Source: Actinomycetes bacterium (GTDB taxonomy: Bacteria > Actinomycetota > Acidimicrobiia > Spongiisociales > JAHEDJ01). From it: a stretch of 64,000 nucleotides of DNA. Location of the stretch: positions 93,011 through 157,010 of the forward strand of contig JAHEDK010000003.1 in the NCBI GenBank assembly GCA_024641245.1, written 5' to 3'. The number at the start of each line of letters is the position of its first letter. The first letter of the stretch is position 1. Below are positions 9,104 to 18,824 of the stretch, piece by piece. The translations under genes were made by a program, and so were the position numbers. The notes beneath the pieces are model-generated. The model ran no database searches and was not told the DNA's origin. It was given only the letters and a program-made list of their open reading frames with translations.

Positions 9104-10470
9104 CAGTTTCCCTCCTTTTCGAGAATGCTGACCGAAACGTAGGTGCCGGTCCCGGCATGAGAGTGGATGGCGCCCCGGCGGGCGTCGGCGACCTGCAGCG
9201 TGTCGTCCCCGAAGTGCTTGCCGATCGTGTTCTGGAGCTGCCAGACGGCGAAGACCCCTTGCATCAACCCCGTGGCCCCCACCGGATGTCCGCAGGCGAT
9301 CAACCCCCCCGACGGGTTGACAGGACAGACCGGGTCATCGGTCAAATCCAGGCCGTAATCGATGCCGGGCATGAACGCTTTTCCGGAGGCCGCGAACGGC
9401 CCACCCTCGCCGTACCGGCACAATCCCAGATCCTCGTATGTCTGGACTTCGCTGGAGGTGTAGGCATCGTGGAGCTCGACGAAATCGAGTTCGGCCAGCG
9501 GATCGGAGATGCCTGCCTGGGCGTAGGCCATGTTGCCGGCGGTGCGCCCGGCTCTGAACGAATGGACTCCCGGATATCGGGTACCGCGCTCCCACAACTC
9601 CCGGTAGTAGGCGCGGGTGTCATCGGAGTCGCGTTCCTGCTCGGTGGCGTAGTCAGAAATGAACGACTCATAATCAACGTGCGGACGGTCTCCCATCCGC
9701 ATGGCGTCGGTGCCTCGACCTATGCCCGTCACCTTCACGAGCGGCTGCGTGATATCGGCCCCGGCCGCCGCCAGCCTCTCGATCCCCTCCTCGGAAGCGA
9801 AGATCACCGCTGCCGCACCGTCCGACATGACGCAGATGTCGAGGCGGGTCAGCGGCCAGGCAACCATCGGCGAGTTGCGGACGTCGTCGATTGTGTAGCG
9901 GTTGCGCTTCTGGGCGTAGGGGTTGTGGTAGGCGTTGAGGTGGTTCTTAACGGAGACCGCCGCCATCTGCTCGACGGTCGTGCCGTACTCCTTCATGTGC
10001 CGGGTCACCATCATTGCGTAATAGCCCGAATAGAACCCTCCCACCGGGTAGTCCCACGACACGTCCGATGCAAGCGCAATGAACTCGTTGCCTTTCCAGG
10101 TTTCGACGTGGCTCATAGTCTCGAAGCCGTAGGCGACGCACACATCCATGTGGCCGGACGCAATCGACTTCCACGCCTCTTGAAAGCAGAGACCCCCGGT
10201 AGCGCCTCCGCCTTCGACGCGGTGCGATGGTTTGGGTACCAGTCCCAGGTAGTCCTGGGCCATGATTCCGGCCATCAGTTGGCGCGAAAAGTGATCCGAG
10301 AAGTAGGAGGCCACCGAACCGTCGACGGCCTTCGTGAAGGTGGGGAAATCGAGGCCGAGGTCGGCGATCGCATAGTCATAGGCCTCTTTCACGATGGCCT
10401 GGAAGGTTTTATCCGGTCTGGCCTTGGCGAACTTCGAGACACCACCGGATAAGGCGTAGACGGGTCGCAT
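9103..10470 (-). CDS. Thiolase-like acetyl-CoA acyltransferase (lipid-transfer/SCP-x type)
   Basis: Thiolase-fold enzyme of 455 aa that cleaves or forms a carbon bond in acyl-CoA. The nucleophile region is GGGATGGLCFQEAW; the His region is ACGHPVGATGLMQG near the C-terminus, and SDGAAAVIFASEEG is a standard thiolase motif. The classical third motif CxG near the C-terminus reads SHAGTGTY, lacking that Cys, as in the SCP-x/lipid-transfer branch. The upstream ATG at 10485 is possible, but GGAGG with 8 nt spacing favours 10470. It is coupled to the DUF35 gene and divergent from acetoacetyl-CoA synthetase, fitting ketone-body, branched-acid or sterol-type acyl-CoA breakdown. Confidence 0.88.
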   Translation of the reverse strand: MRPVYALSGGVSKFAKARPDKTFQAIVKEAYDYAIADLGLDFPTFTKAVDGSVASYFSDHFSRQLMAGIMAQDYLGLVPKPSHRVEGGGATGGLCFQEAWKSIASGHMDVCVAYGFETMSHVETWKGNEFIALASDVSWDYPVGGFYSGYYAMMVTRHMKEYGTTVEQMAAVSVKNHLNAYHNPYAQKRNRYTIDDVRNSPMVAWPLTRLDICVMSDGAAAVIFASEEGIERLAAAGADITQPLVKVTGIGRGTDAMRMGDRPHVDYESFISDYATEQERDSDDTRAYYRELWERGTRYPGVHSFRAGRTAGNMAYAQAGISDPLAELDFVELHDAYTSSEVQTYEDLGLCRYGEGGPFAASGKAFMPGIDYGLDLTDDPVCPVNPSGGLIACGHPVGATGLMQGVFAVWQLQNTIGKHFGDDTLQVADARRGAIHSHAGTGTYVSVSILEKEGN

Positions 10471-10584
10471 GCAGAGAACCTCCATCGTGTACGGCCTGCG
10501 CTGAGACTACCCAGCGCATGACGCCGCCGACGGACAAGGTGGTAACCCGGATTCCTGCTCAGCGACTTCACTAGCCTCGATTCC

Positions 10585-12564
10585 ATGTACCGGGACATCA
10601 CCGAAGGAACCGTCCTGTGGGAGCCCTCAGCGGAGGTACGGAGAGACGCCAAGCTCACCGAATTCTCGAACTGGCTGGGGAGATCCCATGGCAAAACGTT
10701 CGACGACTACGCCGCCCTCTGGGAATGGTCGGTTTCTGATCTCGAGGGATTCTGGGGCGCGGTGTGGGAGTACTTCGGGATCGAATCGTCCTACGAGCGG
10801 GTACTGAGTGGTCGAGACATGCCCGGCGTCCGGTGGTTCGAGGGCGCCCGACTCAACTACGCCGAACGGGCCCTATCCCGCAAAGACGACCATCTCGCCC
10901 TCATCGCCACCGACGAACTGGGCGTTGTCGAGGAGGTGACCTATGCGGCTTTGGCCGAGCGGGTGGCGGCCGCCGCGGCCGGCCTCCGCCGTCTGGGGGT
11001 TGGAACGGGAGATCGGGTGGCCGCCCTGATGCCCAATATCCCGGAGACGCTGGTGGCGTTCCTGGCCACGGCCAGCCTCGGAGCCGTGTGGTCGAGTTGC
11101 TCACCCGAATTCGGAATCGGAGCGGTGGCCCATCGCTTCGAGCAGATCGAACCGAAGGTGCTGTTGTCGGTCGACGGTTACCGCTTCGGGGGACAGGTGT
11201 TCGATCGTCTCGAGATCGTGGAGGAGGTGGCGGCTCGCCTTCCGTCCCTCGAGGCGACGGTCATTCTCAATCGGATCGGCGCCCGCCGCCCGCCGTCCAC
11301 ACTGGGCTGGGAGGAGCTCACTTCCCGCCCGGAACCCCTTCGCTTCGAGCCCGTCCCGTTCGACCATCCGCTGTGGGTGCTGTACTCATCGGGAACCACC
11401 GGGCTTCCCAAGCCAATCGTGCACTCGCAGGGCGGCATTCTCCTCCAGCACCTCAAGGATCTGGTCTTTCACATGAACCTCGGTGAAGGCGATCGGTTCT
11501 TCTGGTACACATCGACCGGGTGGATGATGTGGAACCTCCTCGTGTCCGGATTGCAGGTAGGCGCAACCATCATCCTCTATGATGGCAGTCCAGGCTATCC
11601 CGACCTGAGCGCCCTTTGGATGATGGCCGAGCGGCTCGAACTCACCTATTTCGGGACGTCCGCCCCATTCATCCATGCCTGCCTCAAGGCCGACCTGGAC
11701 CCGGGTCGCGAGTATGACCTGTCGCGGCTGCGAAGCGTTGGCTCGACCGGCGCGCCGCTCACGTCGGACGGATTTGCCTGGGTCTATGAACGGGTCCACG
11801 ATGACCTCCTCCTCGGTTCTATCAGCGGTGGCACCGATCTCTGCGCGGCATTCATCGGCTCCTGTCCTGTGCTTCCAGTGAAGGCAGGCGAGATCCAGTG
11901 CCGGTATCTCGGCGCCCGGGTCGAGGCTTATGACGTGCTGGGTAAGTCGATCGTCGACGAGGTCGGGGAACTCGTCATCACTGCGCCTATGCCGTCGATG
12001 CCCATCTACTTCTGGAACGATCCAGACGGGTCCAAGTACCGGGCCAGCTACTTTGAGATGTATCCCGGCGTGTGGCGTCACGGCGACTGGATCAAAGTGA
12101 CCTCCGAGGGCGGGTGCGTCGTCTCGGGCCGGTCCGATTCGACCCTCAATCGAGGCGGGGTACGGACGGGGACCAGCGAGTTCTACCGTGTCGTCGACAG
12201 CTTCCCCGAGATCGAGGACAGCCTGGTCATCGATACCGGCGCTCTTGGTCGCGAGGATCGGCTTTTGCTGTTCGTCGCTTTGAAGGCCGGCTTCACATTG
12301 AGCGCGGACCTGCAGGATCGGCTGCGCTCCGCAATCCGCTCTGAGATCTCGCCCCGCCACGTCCCCGATGAGATCCACCGGATTCCCGACATTCCGCGCA
12401 CTTTGAACGGTAAGAAGATGGAGGTGCCGGTCAAGCGGATCATCGGGGGGGTATCGATCGAACAAGCGGCCCGCCTGGACGCGATGGCTAATCCGGGAAG
12501 TCTGGATGCCTTCGTTCAGTGGGCGGCGGAGCGCAGGGATCAGCAGGGCGAGAAGTCCTACTAG
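10585..12564 (+). CDS. Acetoacetate-CoA ligase (acetoacetyl-CoA synthetase)
   Basis: ANL-superfamily adenylate-forming ligase of 659 aa that activates acetoacetate with ATP and CoA. The P-loop motif is YSSGTTGLPKPIVHSQGG; TSTGWMMWNLLVSGL and the GGTDLC segment are characteristic of the acetoacetyl-CoA synthetase branch. The C-terminal NGKKMEVPVKRI contains the adenylation-half-reaction Lys. Length fits the family (650-670 aa). It is divergent from the thiolase gene, sharing a 114 bp upstream region, which supports joint use in acetoacetate or ketone-body metabolism. Another 3-oxoacid substrate is possible. Confidence 0.9.
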   Translation: MYRDITEGTVLWEPSAEVRRDAKLTEFSNWLGRSHGKTFDDYAALWEWSVSDLEGFWGAVWEYFGIESSYERVLSGRDMPGVRWFEGARLNYAERALSRKDDHLALIATDELGVVEEVTYAALAERVAAAAAGLRRLGVGTGDRVAALMPNIPETLVAFLATASLGAVWSSCSPEFGIGAVAHRFEQIEPKVLLSVDGYRFGGQVFDRLEIVEEVAARLPSLEATVILNRIGARRPPSTLGWEELTSRPEPLRFEPVPFDHPLWVLYSSGTTGLPKPIVHSQGGILLQHLKDLVFHMNLGEGDRFFWYTSTGWMMWNLLVSGLQVGATIILYDGSPGYPDLSALWMMAERLELTYFGTSAPFIHACLKADLDPGREYDLSRLRSVGSTGAPLTSDGFAWVYERVHDDLLLGSISGGTDLCAAFIGSCPVLPVKAGEIQCRYLGARVEAYDVLGKSIVDEVGELVITAPMPSMPIYFWNDPDGSKYRASYFEMYPGVWRHGDWIKVTSEGGCVVSGRSDSTLNRGGVRTGTSEFYRVVDSFPEIEDSLVIDTGALGREDRLLLFVALKAGFTLSADLQDRLRSAIRSEISPRHVPDEIHRIPDIPRTLNGKKMEVPVKRIIGGVSIEQAARLDAMANPGSLDAFVQWAAERRDQQGEKSY

Positions 12565-12716
12565 GCAATGGGCCCCGCCGCCTCCGATTACTGCTGATTT
12601 CGGATCGCGCGGCCGGATGGCTCCCATGACGGAGCGCACGAGTAGTCCGGTTCGTCGATTCCGGCGGCCGGAGCCACCGACCATGGGTCTACTCTTCTTT
12701 GACCAGGAGGAACACC

Positions 12717-13871
12717 GTGGATTTTGTGGAGACGCAGGAGCAGTTGATGTTGCGACAGGCGATCGCAGAGATCGCCGCAGGCTTCGGTCACGAGTACTAC
12801 GCCGAGCGGGGTCGGCGCGGTGAGAAAGTAGAGGAACTCTGGGAGGCGCTGGCGGGCGGCGGGTTCGTCGGCGTCAACATCCCGGAGCGATTCGGCGGTG
12901 GCGGGATGGGCATCTATGAGCTCGCCATCGTGTGCGAGGAATTGGCCGCCCAGGGCCTCCCGTTACTGATCCTCATCGTCTCGCCGGCCATCGCCGGGTC
13001 GATCATCGCCAAATTCGGCACGGACGGACAGAAGCAGGCCTGGTTGCCGGGTCTGGCAACCGGAGCGCGACGGATCGCCTTTGCCATCACGGAACCGGAC
13101 GCCGGGTCGAATTCCCACCGTATCTCAACGACGGCGAAACGCGATGGCGATGTGTACCGCCTCAACGGCCAGAAGTACTACATCTCCGCGGTTGACGAGG
13201 CCGATCAGATCCTCGTGGTGACCCGCACCGGAATCGATGAGTCCACCGGGAACGCTCAGCTGTCGCTGTTCGTGGTTGATGTGGACACGCAAGGATTGAC
13301 CAAGCAGAAGATCGACATGGAAATGGTCTCCCCGGAGAACCAGTACACACTGTTTTTCGACAACGCGGCCGTGCCTGCCGATCGCCTGGTCGGGACCGAG
13401 GGGGACGGCCTCCGTCAGGTCTTCCAGGGCCTCAATCCCGAGCGCATCACCGGGGCCGCTATCGGAGCGGGTATCGGCCGCTATGCGCTCGACAAAGCAG
13501 CCGATTACGCCCGTCAACGAAAAGTGTGGGACGTCCCTATTGGTGCCCACCAGGGGATCGCTCACCCGCTCGCCAAGGCCAAGGTCGAGGTGGAACTCGC
13601 CAAGCTCATGACCTACAAGGCCGCCTGGCAATACGACCACGGACATGATGCGGCAGAAGCCGCCAACATGGCCAAATATGCCGCCGGCGAGGCGGCACTC
13701 GAGGCGCTCGACCTATCGATCCAGACGCACGGAGGAAACGGCCTGACCTCCGAATACGGTCTCGCCGACATGTGGGGGAATGCTCGCCTGTTGAGAACCG
13801 CTCCAATCAGCCGCGAGATGATCCTCAACTTCGTTGCTCAGCATTCCCTCGGGCTTCCGAAGTCGTACTGA
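12717..13871 (+). CDS. Acyl-CoA dehydrogenase with helix-G catalytic Glu
   Basis: FAD enzyme of 384 aa that makes the alpha,beta double bond in an acyl-CoA and passes electrons to ETF. AFAITEPDAGSNSHR and the C-terminal QTHGGNGLTSEYG are standard family motifs. At the position of the usual catalytic Glu (YEGTS in medium-chain enzymes) this protein has TAPIS. Glu242 in GLNPERITGA aligns with the alternative helix-G base used by isovaleryl-CoA and long-chain enzymes, so activity is likely kept. GTG 12717 follows AGGAGG with good spacing. The stop overlaps the next gene (TGATG). The EtfD-like gene at 41.4 kb could take the electrons. Confidence 0.9.
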   Translation: MDFVETQEQLMLRQAIAEIAAGFGHEYYAERGRRGEKVEELWEALAGGGFVGVNIPERFGGGGMGIYELAIVCEELAAQGLPLLILIVSPAIAGSIIAKFGTDGQKQAWLPGLATGARRIAFAITEPDAGSNSHRISTTAKRDGDVYRLNGQKYYISAVDEADQILVVTRTGIDESTGNAQLSLFVVDVDTQGLTKQKIDMEMVSPENQYTLFFDNAAVPADRLVGTEGDGLRQVFQGLNPERITGAAIGAGIGRYALDKAADYARQRKVWDVPIGAHQGIAHPLAKAKVEVELAKLMTYKAAWQYDHGHDAAEAANMAKYAAGEAALEALDLSIQTHGGNGLTSEYGLADMWGNARLLRTAPISREMILNFVAQHSLGLPKSY

Positions 13872-14902
13872 TGAAAGAGGAAGCCGCGCCCCCTTCTCCC
13901 GACCCGAAAGAGGTCGCGCCCGGGGTCATCAGAGTGCAGCTTCCGATCAACTTCACCGGTCTCGGGCATACGAACATGTATGTACTCGAGGATGATCGCG
14001 GCGCCGCCGTTCTCGACACGGGCTTGCCCGGCAGGTCGGCCTGGTCGGCGATCCGCCGTGGATTAGGTGCTGCCGGTGTCCCGATCGCCAGGATCCACAC
14101 GATCATGGTCACACATTCGCATCCCGATCATTTCGGAAATGCAGCCAGGCTCATGGCCGAGTCGGGCGCCGATCTGCTGACCCACACGGCGTTCCAAATC
14201 TGGTGGACTCCCGACGACCATCTGGCGCTCGACGAGGATGAGATGGCACGGCATGCTGAGGCCCGGGCCGGCCGGATGCCGTGGCACGGAGCGTCGCAGC
14301 ACCGTTCGATCCGCGCCCGCGCCCGCGGATGGTGGATGCGCAATGTCGGCCATCGCATGTATCCGACGCCATCCCCGACCAGGCGACTGATCGATGGCGA
14401 AGAGCTTCAGCTCGGTCGCCGCACCTTGCGGGCGGTCCATACGCCGGGGCACACGGCGGATCATCTGTGTTGGTTCGAGCCGGAGACGGGGGTGCTGTTC
14501 AGCGGTGACCACGTCTTGCCGAGCATCACGCCGCACATAGCCGGAATCGGCGCCGGCCCCGACCCACTGGCCGACTATGTGGCCAGCCTCGACAAGGCGG
14601 TCGCTTTGCCCGGTGTTGGGTTGGTGCTTCCGGCTCACGGCGACCCGATCGCCGACCTCGCCGGTCGGGCGGCCTCGATCAAAAATCACCACGAGGAGCG
14701 CCTCGATCAGCTCCGGCACATCGTCGAAGCCTCCGGCCCGATGACGGTCGAGAACCTGGCAGAGGAGCTATTCCCGAAACGTTCGTGGGGTTTCATGGCG
14801 GAGAGCGAGACGTTCGCCCATATCGAGCATCTCCGCTTCCTTGGTGAAGTCGACCGGGCAGAAGTCGACGGCAGGGTGGTGTTTGGAGCCGTCGGCCACT
14901 AG
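13871..14902 (+). CDS. MBL-fold metallo-hydrolase
   Basis: Metallo-beta-lactamase-fold hydrolase of 344 aa. The metal motif THSHPDHFGNA (HxHxDH), the later HTPGHTADHLC and GDHVLPSITPH supply the usual two-zinc ligands. A C-terminal winged-helix-like segment (about residues 270-344, ending in AHIEHLRFLGEVDR) resembles the LACTB2-like subgroup. Translation is coupled to the acyl-CoA dehydrogenase by a TGATG overlap, so it may hydrolyse a thioester product such as an acyl-CoA. That substrate is inferred from context only. No signal peptide is seen, so it acts in the cytoplasm. Confidence 0.87.
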   Translation: MKEEAAPPSPDPKEVAPGVIRVQLPINFTGLGHTNMYVLEDDRGAAVLDTGLPGRSAWSAIRRGLGAAGVPIARIHTIMVTHSHPDHFGNAARLMAESGADLLTHTAFQIWWTPDDHLALDEDEMARHAEARAGRMPWHGASQHRSIRARARGWWMRNVGHRMYPTPSPTRRLIDGEELQLGRRTLRAVHTPGHTADHLCWFEPETGVLFSGDHVLPSITPHIAGIGAGPDPLADYVASLDKAVALPGVGLVLPAHGDPIADLAGRAASIKNHHEERLDQLRHIVEASGPMTVENLAEELFPKRSWGFMAESETFAHIEHLRFLGEVDRAEVDGRVVFGAVGH

Positions 14903-14962
14903 CTCCCGAGCCTTGAGCACGGTAGAACCTAGAACTCAGAACGTAGAACTTCCCTACGACCT

Positions 14963-15010
14963 ATGAAGAGCCGATCATGCCCCAGCCCGGTAGCACGATC
15001 GGCTCTTCAT
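14963..15010 (+). terminator. Perfect 14 bp inverted repeat after the MBL gene
   Basis: ATGAAGAGCCGATC (14963-14976) and GATCGGCTCTTCAT (14997-15010) are perfectly complementary with a 20 nt loop. Only a short TTT follows, so it is a weak intrinsic terminator at best. It lies in the 289 bp gap between two same-strand genes. The same gap holds AGAACCTAGAAC-type short repeats at 14930-14950. Confidence 0.5.
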
Positions 15011-15190
15011 TTCGCCCGTCCCCGGCGAGAGTCTTTTCTTGGCAACATGGGTCCGGTCGGCACTCGGCTTCACTTTCGCGATGAGCATTCAACTTTCACT
15101 CTGAATGACTAGTCACGAAGCCGTCGGGACTTCCGTGGCGGCTGAGCCGTGGCCGTGCGAATATGATCGCCCAACTGCGCGGAGTGCTCG

Positions 15191-16738
15191 ATGATCTACA
15201 CCAGCCCGTATCCCGACGTCTCAATCCCCGACGTGCCCATCACGACCTACGTGTTGGCGGCGGCGAGTGCCAACCCGGACAAGCCGGCGTTGATCGACGG
15301 CCCGACCGGCCGGACGCTGACCTTCGGGCAGCTCGATGCTGCCATCCGTTCTTTGGCGGGCGGATTGCGCGAGCGGGGCTTCGGCCAGGGTGACGTACTC
15401 GCCATCCTGGCGCCGAACCTCCCGGAGTACGCGGTGGCATTCCACGGCGCGGCGATGGCAGGCGGAACGGTGACCACCCTCAACCCGACCTACACCGCCG
15501 AAGAGGTGAGGTTTCAGTTGGAGGACTCGGGCGCCTCGTATCTAGTGACGATCGGCACGATTATCGATGTCGCCAGGGAAGCGGCGGCTGGGGCCGGGCT
15601 GGAGAATGTCTTCACGATCGACCCGACCGAAGGCGCGGCGCAGCTGAGTGAGCTGTTCGGCGCTCCGCTTGGCGAGCACGCGCCGCTGAACCCCTCTGAG
15701 GAAGTTGTCGTGCTTCCGTATTCGAGTGGGACGACGGGCCTGCCCAAAGGGGTGATGCTCACGCATCGAAATCTCGTCGCCAACCTCGAGCAGAGCCAGG
15801 TCGTTCTCGAGATAGAGGCGGACGACGTTGGCATCGGGATTCTTCCCTTCTTCCACATCTACGGGATGCAGGTTCTGATGAACGGTGCCCTTGCACAGGG
15901 AACGACCCTCGTGACAATGCCCAGGTTCGACCTCGCTCAATTCCTTCAGATCTGCCAGGACCACGCAGTGACGCGGTACTACCTCGTACCGCCGATCGTG
16001 CTGGCCCTGGCCAAGCACCCGCTGGTCGACGAATACGACCTCTCTGCCGCCAGGCAGGTGTTCTCAGGTGCCGCACCGCTCGGAGCTGAGGTCGCCGCCG
16101 AAGCCTCGGCGCGGATTGGATGCGAGGTCGTCCAGGGATACGGCCTCACTGAGACGAGCCCGGTCACGCACGCCACCCCGATGGGGGGGTTCAAAGCTGG
16201 ATCCATCGGCGTGTTGCTGCCGAACACCGAGTGCCGGATCGTCGACCCGGAGTCGGGAGCCGATCTCGGCCTCGACGGCGATGGGGAGATCTGGATCCGT
16301 GGTGCGCAGGTGATGATGGGGTATCTCAACAACCCGGTCGCCACCGCAGCCACCATCGACGAAGAAGGCTGGCTGCACACCGGCGACATCGGCCACGTCG
16401 ATGCCGACGGGCACTACTTCATCGTCGATCGGCTCAAGGAGTTGATCAAGTACAAGGGGTTCCAGGTGGCACCAGCCGAACTCGAAGCTCTGCTGCTCAC
16501 CCACCCTGCCGTTGCGGACGTGGCCGTCGTTCCGATTCCCGATTTGGAGGCGGGTGAGCTGCCTAAGGCTTTCGTGGTGGCCAAACCGGGTGCGGTCGTC
16601 ACGGCACAGGACCTCCAGGAATTCGTGGCGGGTCGCGTCGCGCACTACAAGCAGATCCGGGTCTTCGAGTTTATCGATGAGATCCCGAAGTCGGCATCCG
16701 GGAAGATCCTCCGGAGAGTTCTTCGCGACCGCGGTTAG
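15191..16738 (+). CDS. Acyl-CoA synthetase (AMP-forming, 4-coumarate/medium-chain type)
   Basis: ANL-family ligase of 515 aa that activates a carboxylic acid to its CoA thioester. Motifs in order: YSSGTTGLPKGVMLTHRNL (P-loop), GYGLTETSPVTH (adenine-binding), WLHTGDIGHVDADGHYFIVDRLKELIKYKGFQV (hinge), and PKSASGKILRR with the catalytic Lys. The short N-terminus and overall length suit a 4-coumarate-CoA-ligase-like or medium-chain fatty acid enzyme. ATG 15191 is preceded by GGAG. Together with the upstream genes it completes an acid activation and beta-oxidation set. Substrate unknown. Confidence 0.92.
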   Translation: MIYTSPYPDVSIPDVPITTYVLAAASANPDKPALIDGPTGRTLTFGQLDAAIRSLAGGLRERGFGQGDVLAILAPNLPEYAVAFHGAAMAGGTVTTLNPTYTAEEVRFQLEDSGASYLVTIGTIIDVAREAAAGAGLENVFTIDPTEGAAQLSELFGAPLGEHAPLNPSEEVVVLPYSSGTTGLPKGVMLTHRNLVANLEQSQVVLEIEADDVGIGILPFFHIYGMQVLMNGALAQGTTLVTMPRFDLAQFLQICQDHAVTRYYLVPPIVLALAKHPLVDEYDLSAARQVFSGAAPLGAEVAAEASARIGCEVVQGYGLTETSPVTHATPMGGFKAGSIGVLLPNTECRIVDPESGADLGLDGDGEIWIRGAQVMMGYLNNPVATAATIDEEGWLHTGDIGHVDADGHYFIVDRLKELIKYKGFQVAPAELEALLLTHPAVADVAVVPIPDLEAGELPKAFVVAKPGAVVTAQDLQEFVAGRVAHYKQIRVFEFIDEIPKSASGKILRRVLRDRG

Positions 16739-16783
16739 CGCAGACAGCGATTGGCTCCACCTGCGCCACTAGGTTGGGTCAGA

Positions 16784-18790
16784 GTGAAGCAACGCCTCCG
16801 TGCCCTCGTTCGCCGCCAGACGACGGCCGTGTTCATCGGGTTGTCGCTCGTTGTCGGGGTGCTGGCCGGCCTGGGCGGGGCCGCAATGATCGGGAGCATC
16901 GAACTCGTTCGCGACGGCGTCACTTGGATGGACGATTCTCTGTCGTGGGGGCGCTTCGTGCCGCTGCTCACCGTCCCGGTCGGGCTGTTCGCAGCCTGGG
17001 CTCTGGCACAGCGCTTTCCTGAGTTGCGCGGCAGCGGCGTTCCGGAGACGACCGCCGGTCTGGCGGTTCGATCCGGCTACGTGCCTACCCGTTCCAGCTA
17101 TCTCAAGATTCTCGCCACCGCATTGACTCTGGGCAGTGGCGGTTCGGCCGGGCGGGAGGGTCCAACGGTGATGGTCGGTGGGGCAATCGGTTCATCGATC
17201 GGACGCTATTCGGGTCTCGGAGAAGACCAGGTGCGCAGCCTCGTGGCGGCGGGGGCGGGGGCCGGGATCGGAGCATCCTTCAATGCGCCCATTGCCGGGA
17301 TGTTGTTCGCGATGGAGGTGATCCTCGGCAACTTCGCCATTCGCCACCTCAACGCGGTGGTCATTGCCTCCGTAACTGCCGCTGTGACCGCCAGGTCGAT
17401 TGTCGGGGAGGACCGGATTCTGTCTGTCCAGCCTCACAGTCTTGGCGATCCAACGGAACTCATGCTCTATGTGATTCTGGGATTGCTGGCCGCGGGATTT
17501 GGGTTTCTCTTCCTGAAGACGTTCGACTCGGTTCACACACCGTTCGCTCAGTTCGAGAGGCGGACATGGTTGCGTCCGCTGGCGTTCGGGATTCCGGTAG
17601 CCGCCATCGTGACGATCGAGCCGAGGGTCCTCGGCACCGGTCAGGACTTCATCCAGCAACTCGTGGGCGGCGGGATCATGGATATCGCCTGGTGGGTTCT
17701 GCTGTTGCTGGTCGGCCTGAAGATCCTGGCGACGGCAGGGACCCTCGGTTCTCAGGCCTCGGGCGGCCATTTCATGCCGGCGCTCTTCATCGGGTCGGCG
17801 CTCGGCGCTGCATTTGCCGTGCTCGTTGAGCCGGTCTGGGGGTTCTCTCAACTCGACTCGGGCGCGTTTGCAGTAGTGGGGATGGCCGCAATGTTCGCCG
17901 CGGTGGCGCGCGCACCGCTCACGTCGATTCTCATCGTGTTCGAGTTGACCGGCGACTACGGTCTCGTGCTGCCACTCATGTTGGCCACCTCCTTGTCGAC
18001 CGCTATCGCCGATCGCATTCACAAGGAGAGCGTCTACACCATCCCGCTGGTGCGAAGGGGCATCCGATTACTTCGTACCAGCGATGTCGACCTGCTCGAC
18101 ACAGTGGCGGTCGGCGAGGTGATGACCCCGTGGAGCGAGGTCCTCCGACCAGGGATGACGACCGGCGAGGTGCAGGCAATGCTCGACCAGCACCGTCACC
18201 ACGGGCTGCCGGTCGCCGACGATACAGATCGCCTCGTCGGCATTCTCACAGTCACGGACATTCTGCGGACGGGTGGCCCGTCGGATCAGGTGACCGCCGC
18301 CGAAGCCATGACCCCGCGTCCCGTCACGGTGACACCGGGAACGCCCGTATCGCTGGCACTCGAGCGCATGGCCAGCCTCGGCGTCGGGAGACTGCCGGTC
18401 GTCTCCGAAGATGATCCGACCCGCCTGGTGGGGATGTTCCGGCGCGAAACCGCCGTCAAGGCCTACCACCACGCACTGACCGGGGTCACAGAGACAGAAC
18501 TGTTGCGCAAGCGCCAGCGCCTCTGGACGCGGCCGGACGCCGAATTCTTCGAGTTTCACATTCCGGCCGGGTCGATGGCCGACGGCAGGCAGGTGAAAGA
18601 GGTCCATTGGCCGGCTGGTTGCACGTTGGTGGCCATCCGGCGCGGTCGGGCCGTGCTGGTTCCTGAGGGCAACACGGCCCTCCAGGACGGCGACATCGTC
18701 ACCGGTTTCGGAGCGCCCGGTGCCCGGTCGCAGGTCCTGGAGCGGTTGCGCGCAACGGCACACGACGAGGATGTCGCACCGGGTGACTAG
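16784..18790 (+). CDS. CLC-family chloride channel with CBS pair and TrkA-C domain
   Basis: Membrane anion channel or transporter of 668 aa. Selectivity motifs are RGSGVPE (about residue 85), GSAGREGP with gating Glu125, and FNAPIAGMLFAMEV. The residue matching the inner proton Glu of E. coli ClC (E203) is Val179, following Glu178. Val at this place is typical of CLC channels rather than H+-coupled antiporters. About ten membrane helices are followed by two CBS motifs (about residues 445-570) and a C-terminal RCK/TrkA-C-like domain that may bind a nucleotide or ligand. GTG 16784 is chosen over TTG 16751; neither has a strong ribosome binding site. Confidence 0.91.
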   Translation: MKQRLRALVRRQTTAVFIGLSLVVGVLAGLGGAAMIGSIELVRDGVTWMDDSLSWGRFVPLLTVPVGLFAAWALAQRFPELRGSGVPETTAGLAVRSGYVPTRSSYLKILATALTLGSGGSAGREGPTVMVGGAIGSSIGRYSGLGEDQVRSLVAAGAGAGIGASFNAPIAGMLFAMEVILGNFAIRHLNAVVIASVTAAVTARSIVGEDRILSVQPHSLGDPTELMLYVILGLLAAGFGFLFLKTFDSVHTPFAQFERRTWLRPLAFGIPVAAIVTIEPRVLGTGQDFIQQLVGGGIMDIAWWVLLLLVGLKILATAGTLGSQASGGHFMPALFIGSALGAAFAVLVEPVWGFSQLDSGAFAVVGMAAMFAAVARAPLTSILIVFELTGDYGLVLPLMLATSLSTAIADRIHKESVYTIPLVRRGIRLLRTSDVDLLDTVAVGEVMTPWSEVLRPGMTTGEVQAMLDQHRHHGLPVADDTDRLVGILTVTDILRTGGPSDQVTAAEAMTPRPVTVTPGTPVSLALERMASLGVGRLPVVSEDDPTRLVGMFRRETAVKAYHHALTGVTETELLRKRQRLWTRPDAEFFEFHIPAGSMADGRQVKEVHWPAGCTLVAIRRGRAVLVPEGNTALQDGDIVTGFGAPGARSQVLERLRATAHDEDVAPGD

Positions 18791-18824
18791 CGGGGAGACT
18801 GCCGCTTCTGCCGGCGGGCAGGGG

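Noticed and set aside
9157..10452. 431-codon open frame antisense to the thiolase gene
   Set aside because: Shadow frame in a high-GC gene; the thiolase motifs on the minus strand are decisive.
11386..12684. 432-codon open frame antisense to acetoacetyl-CoA synthetase
   Set aside because: No motif, no ribosome site, fully overlaps a confident gene.
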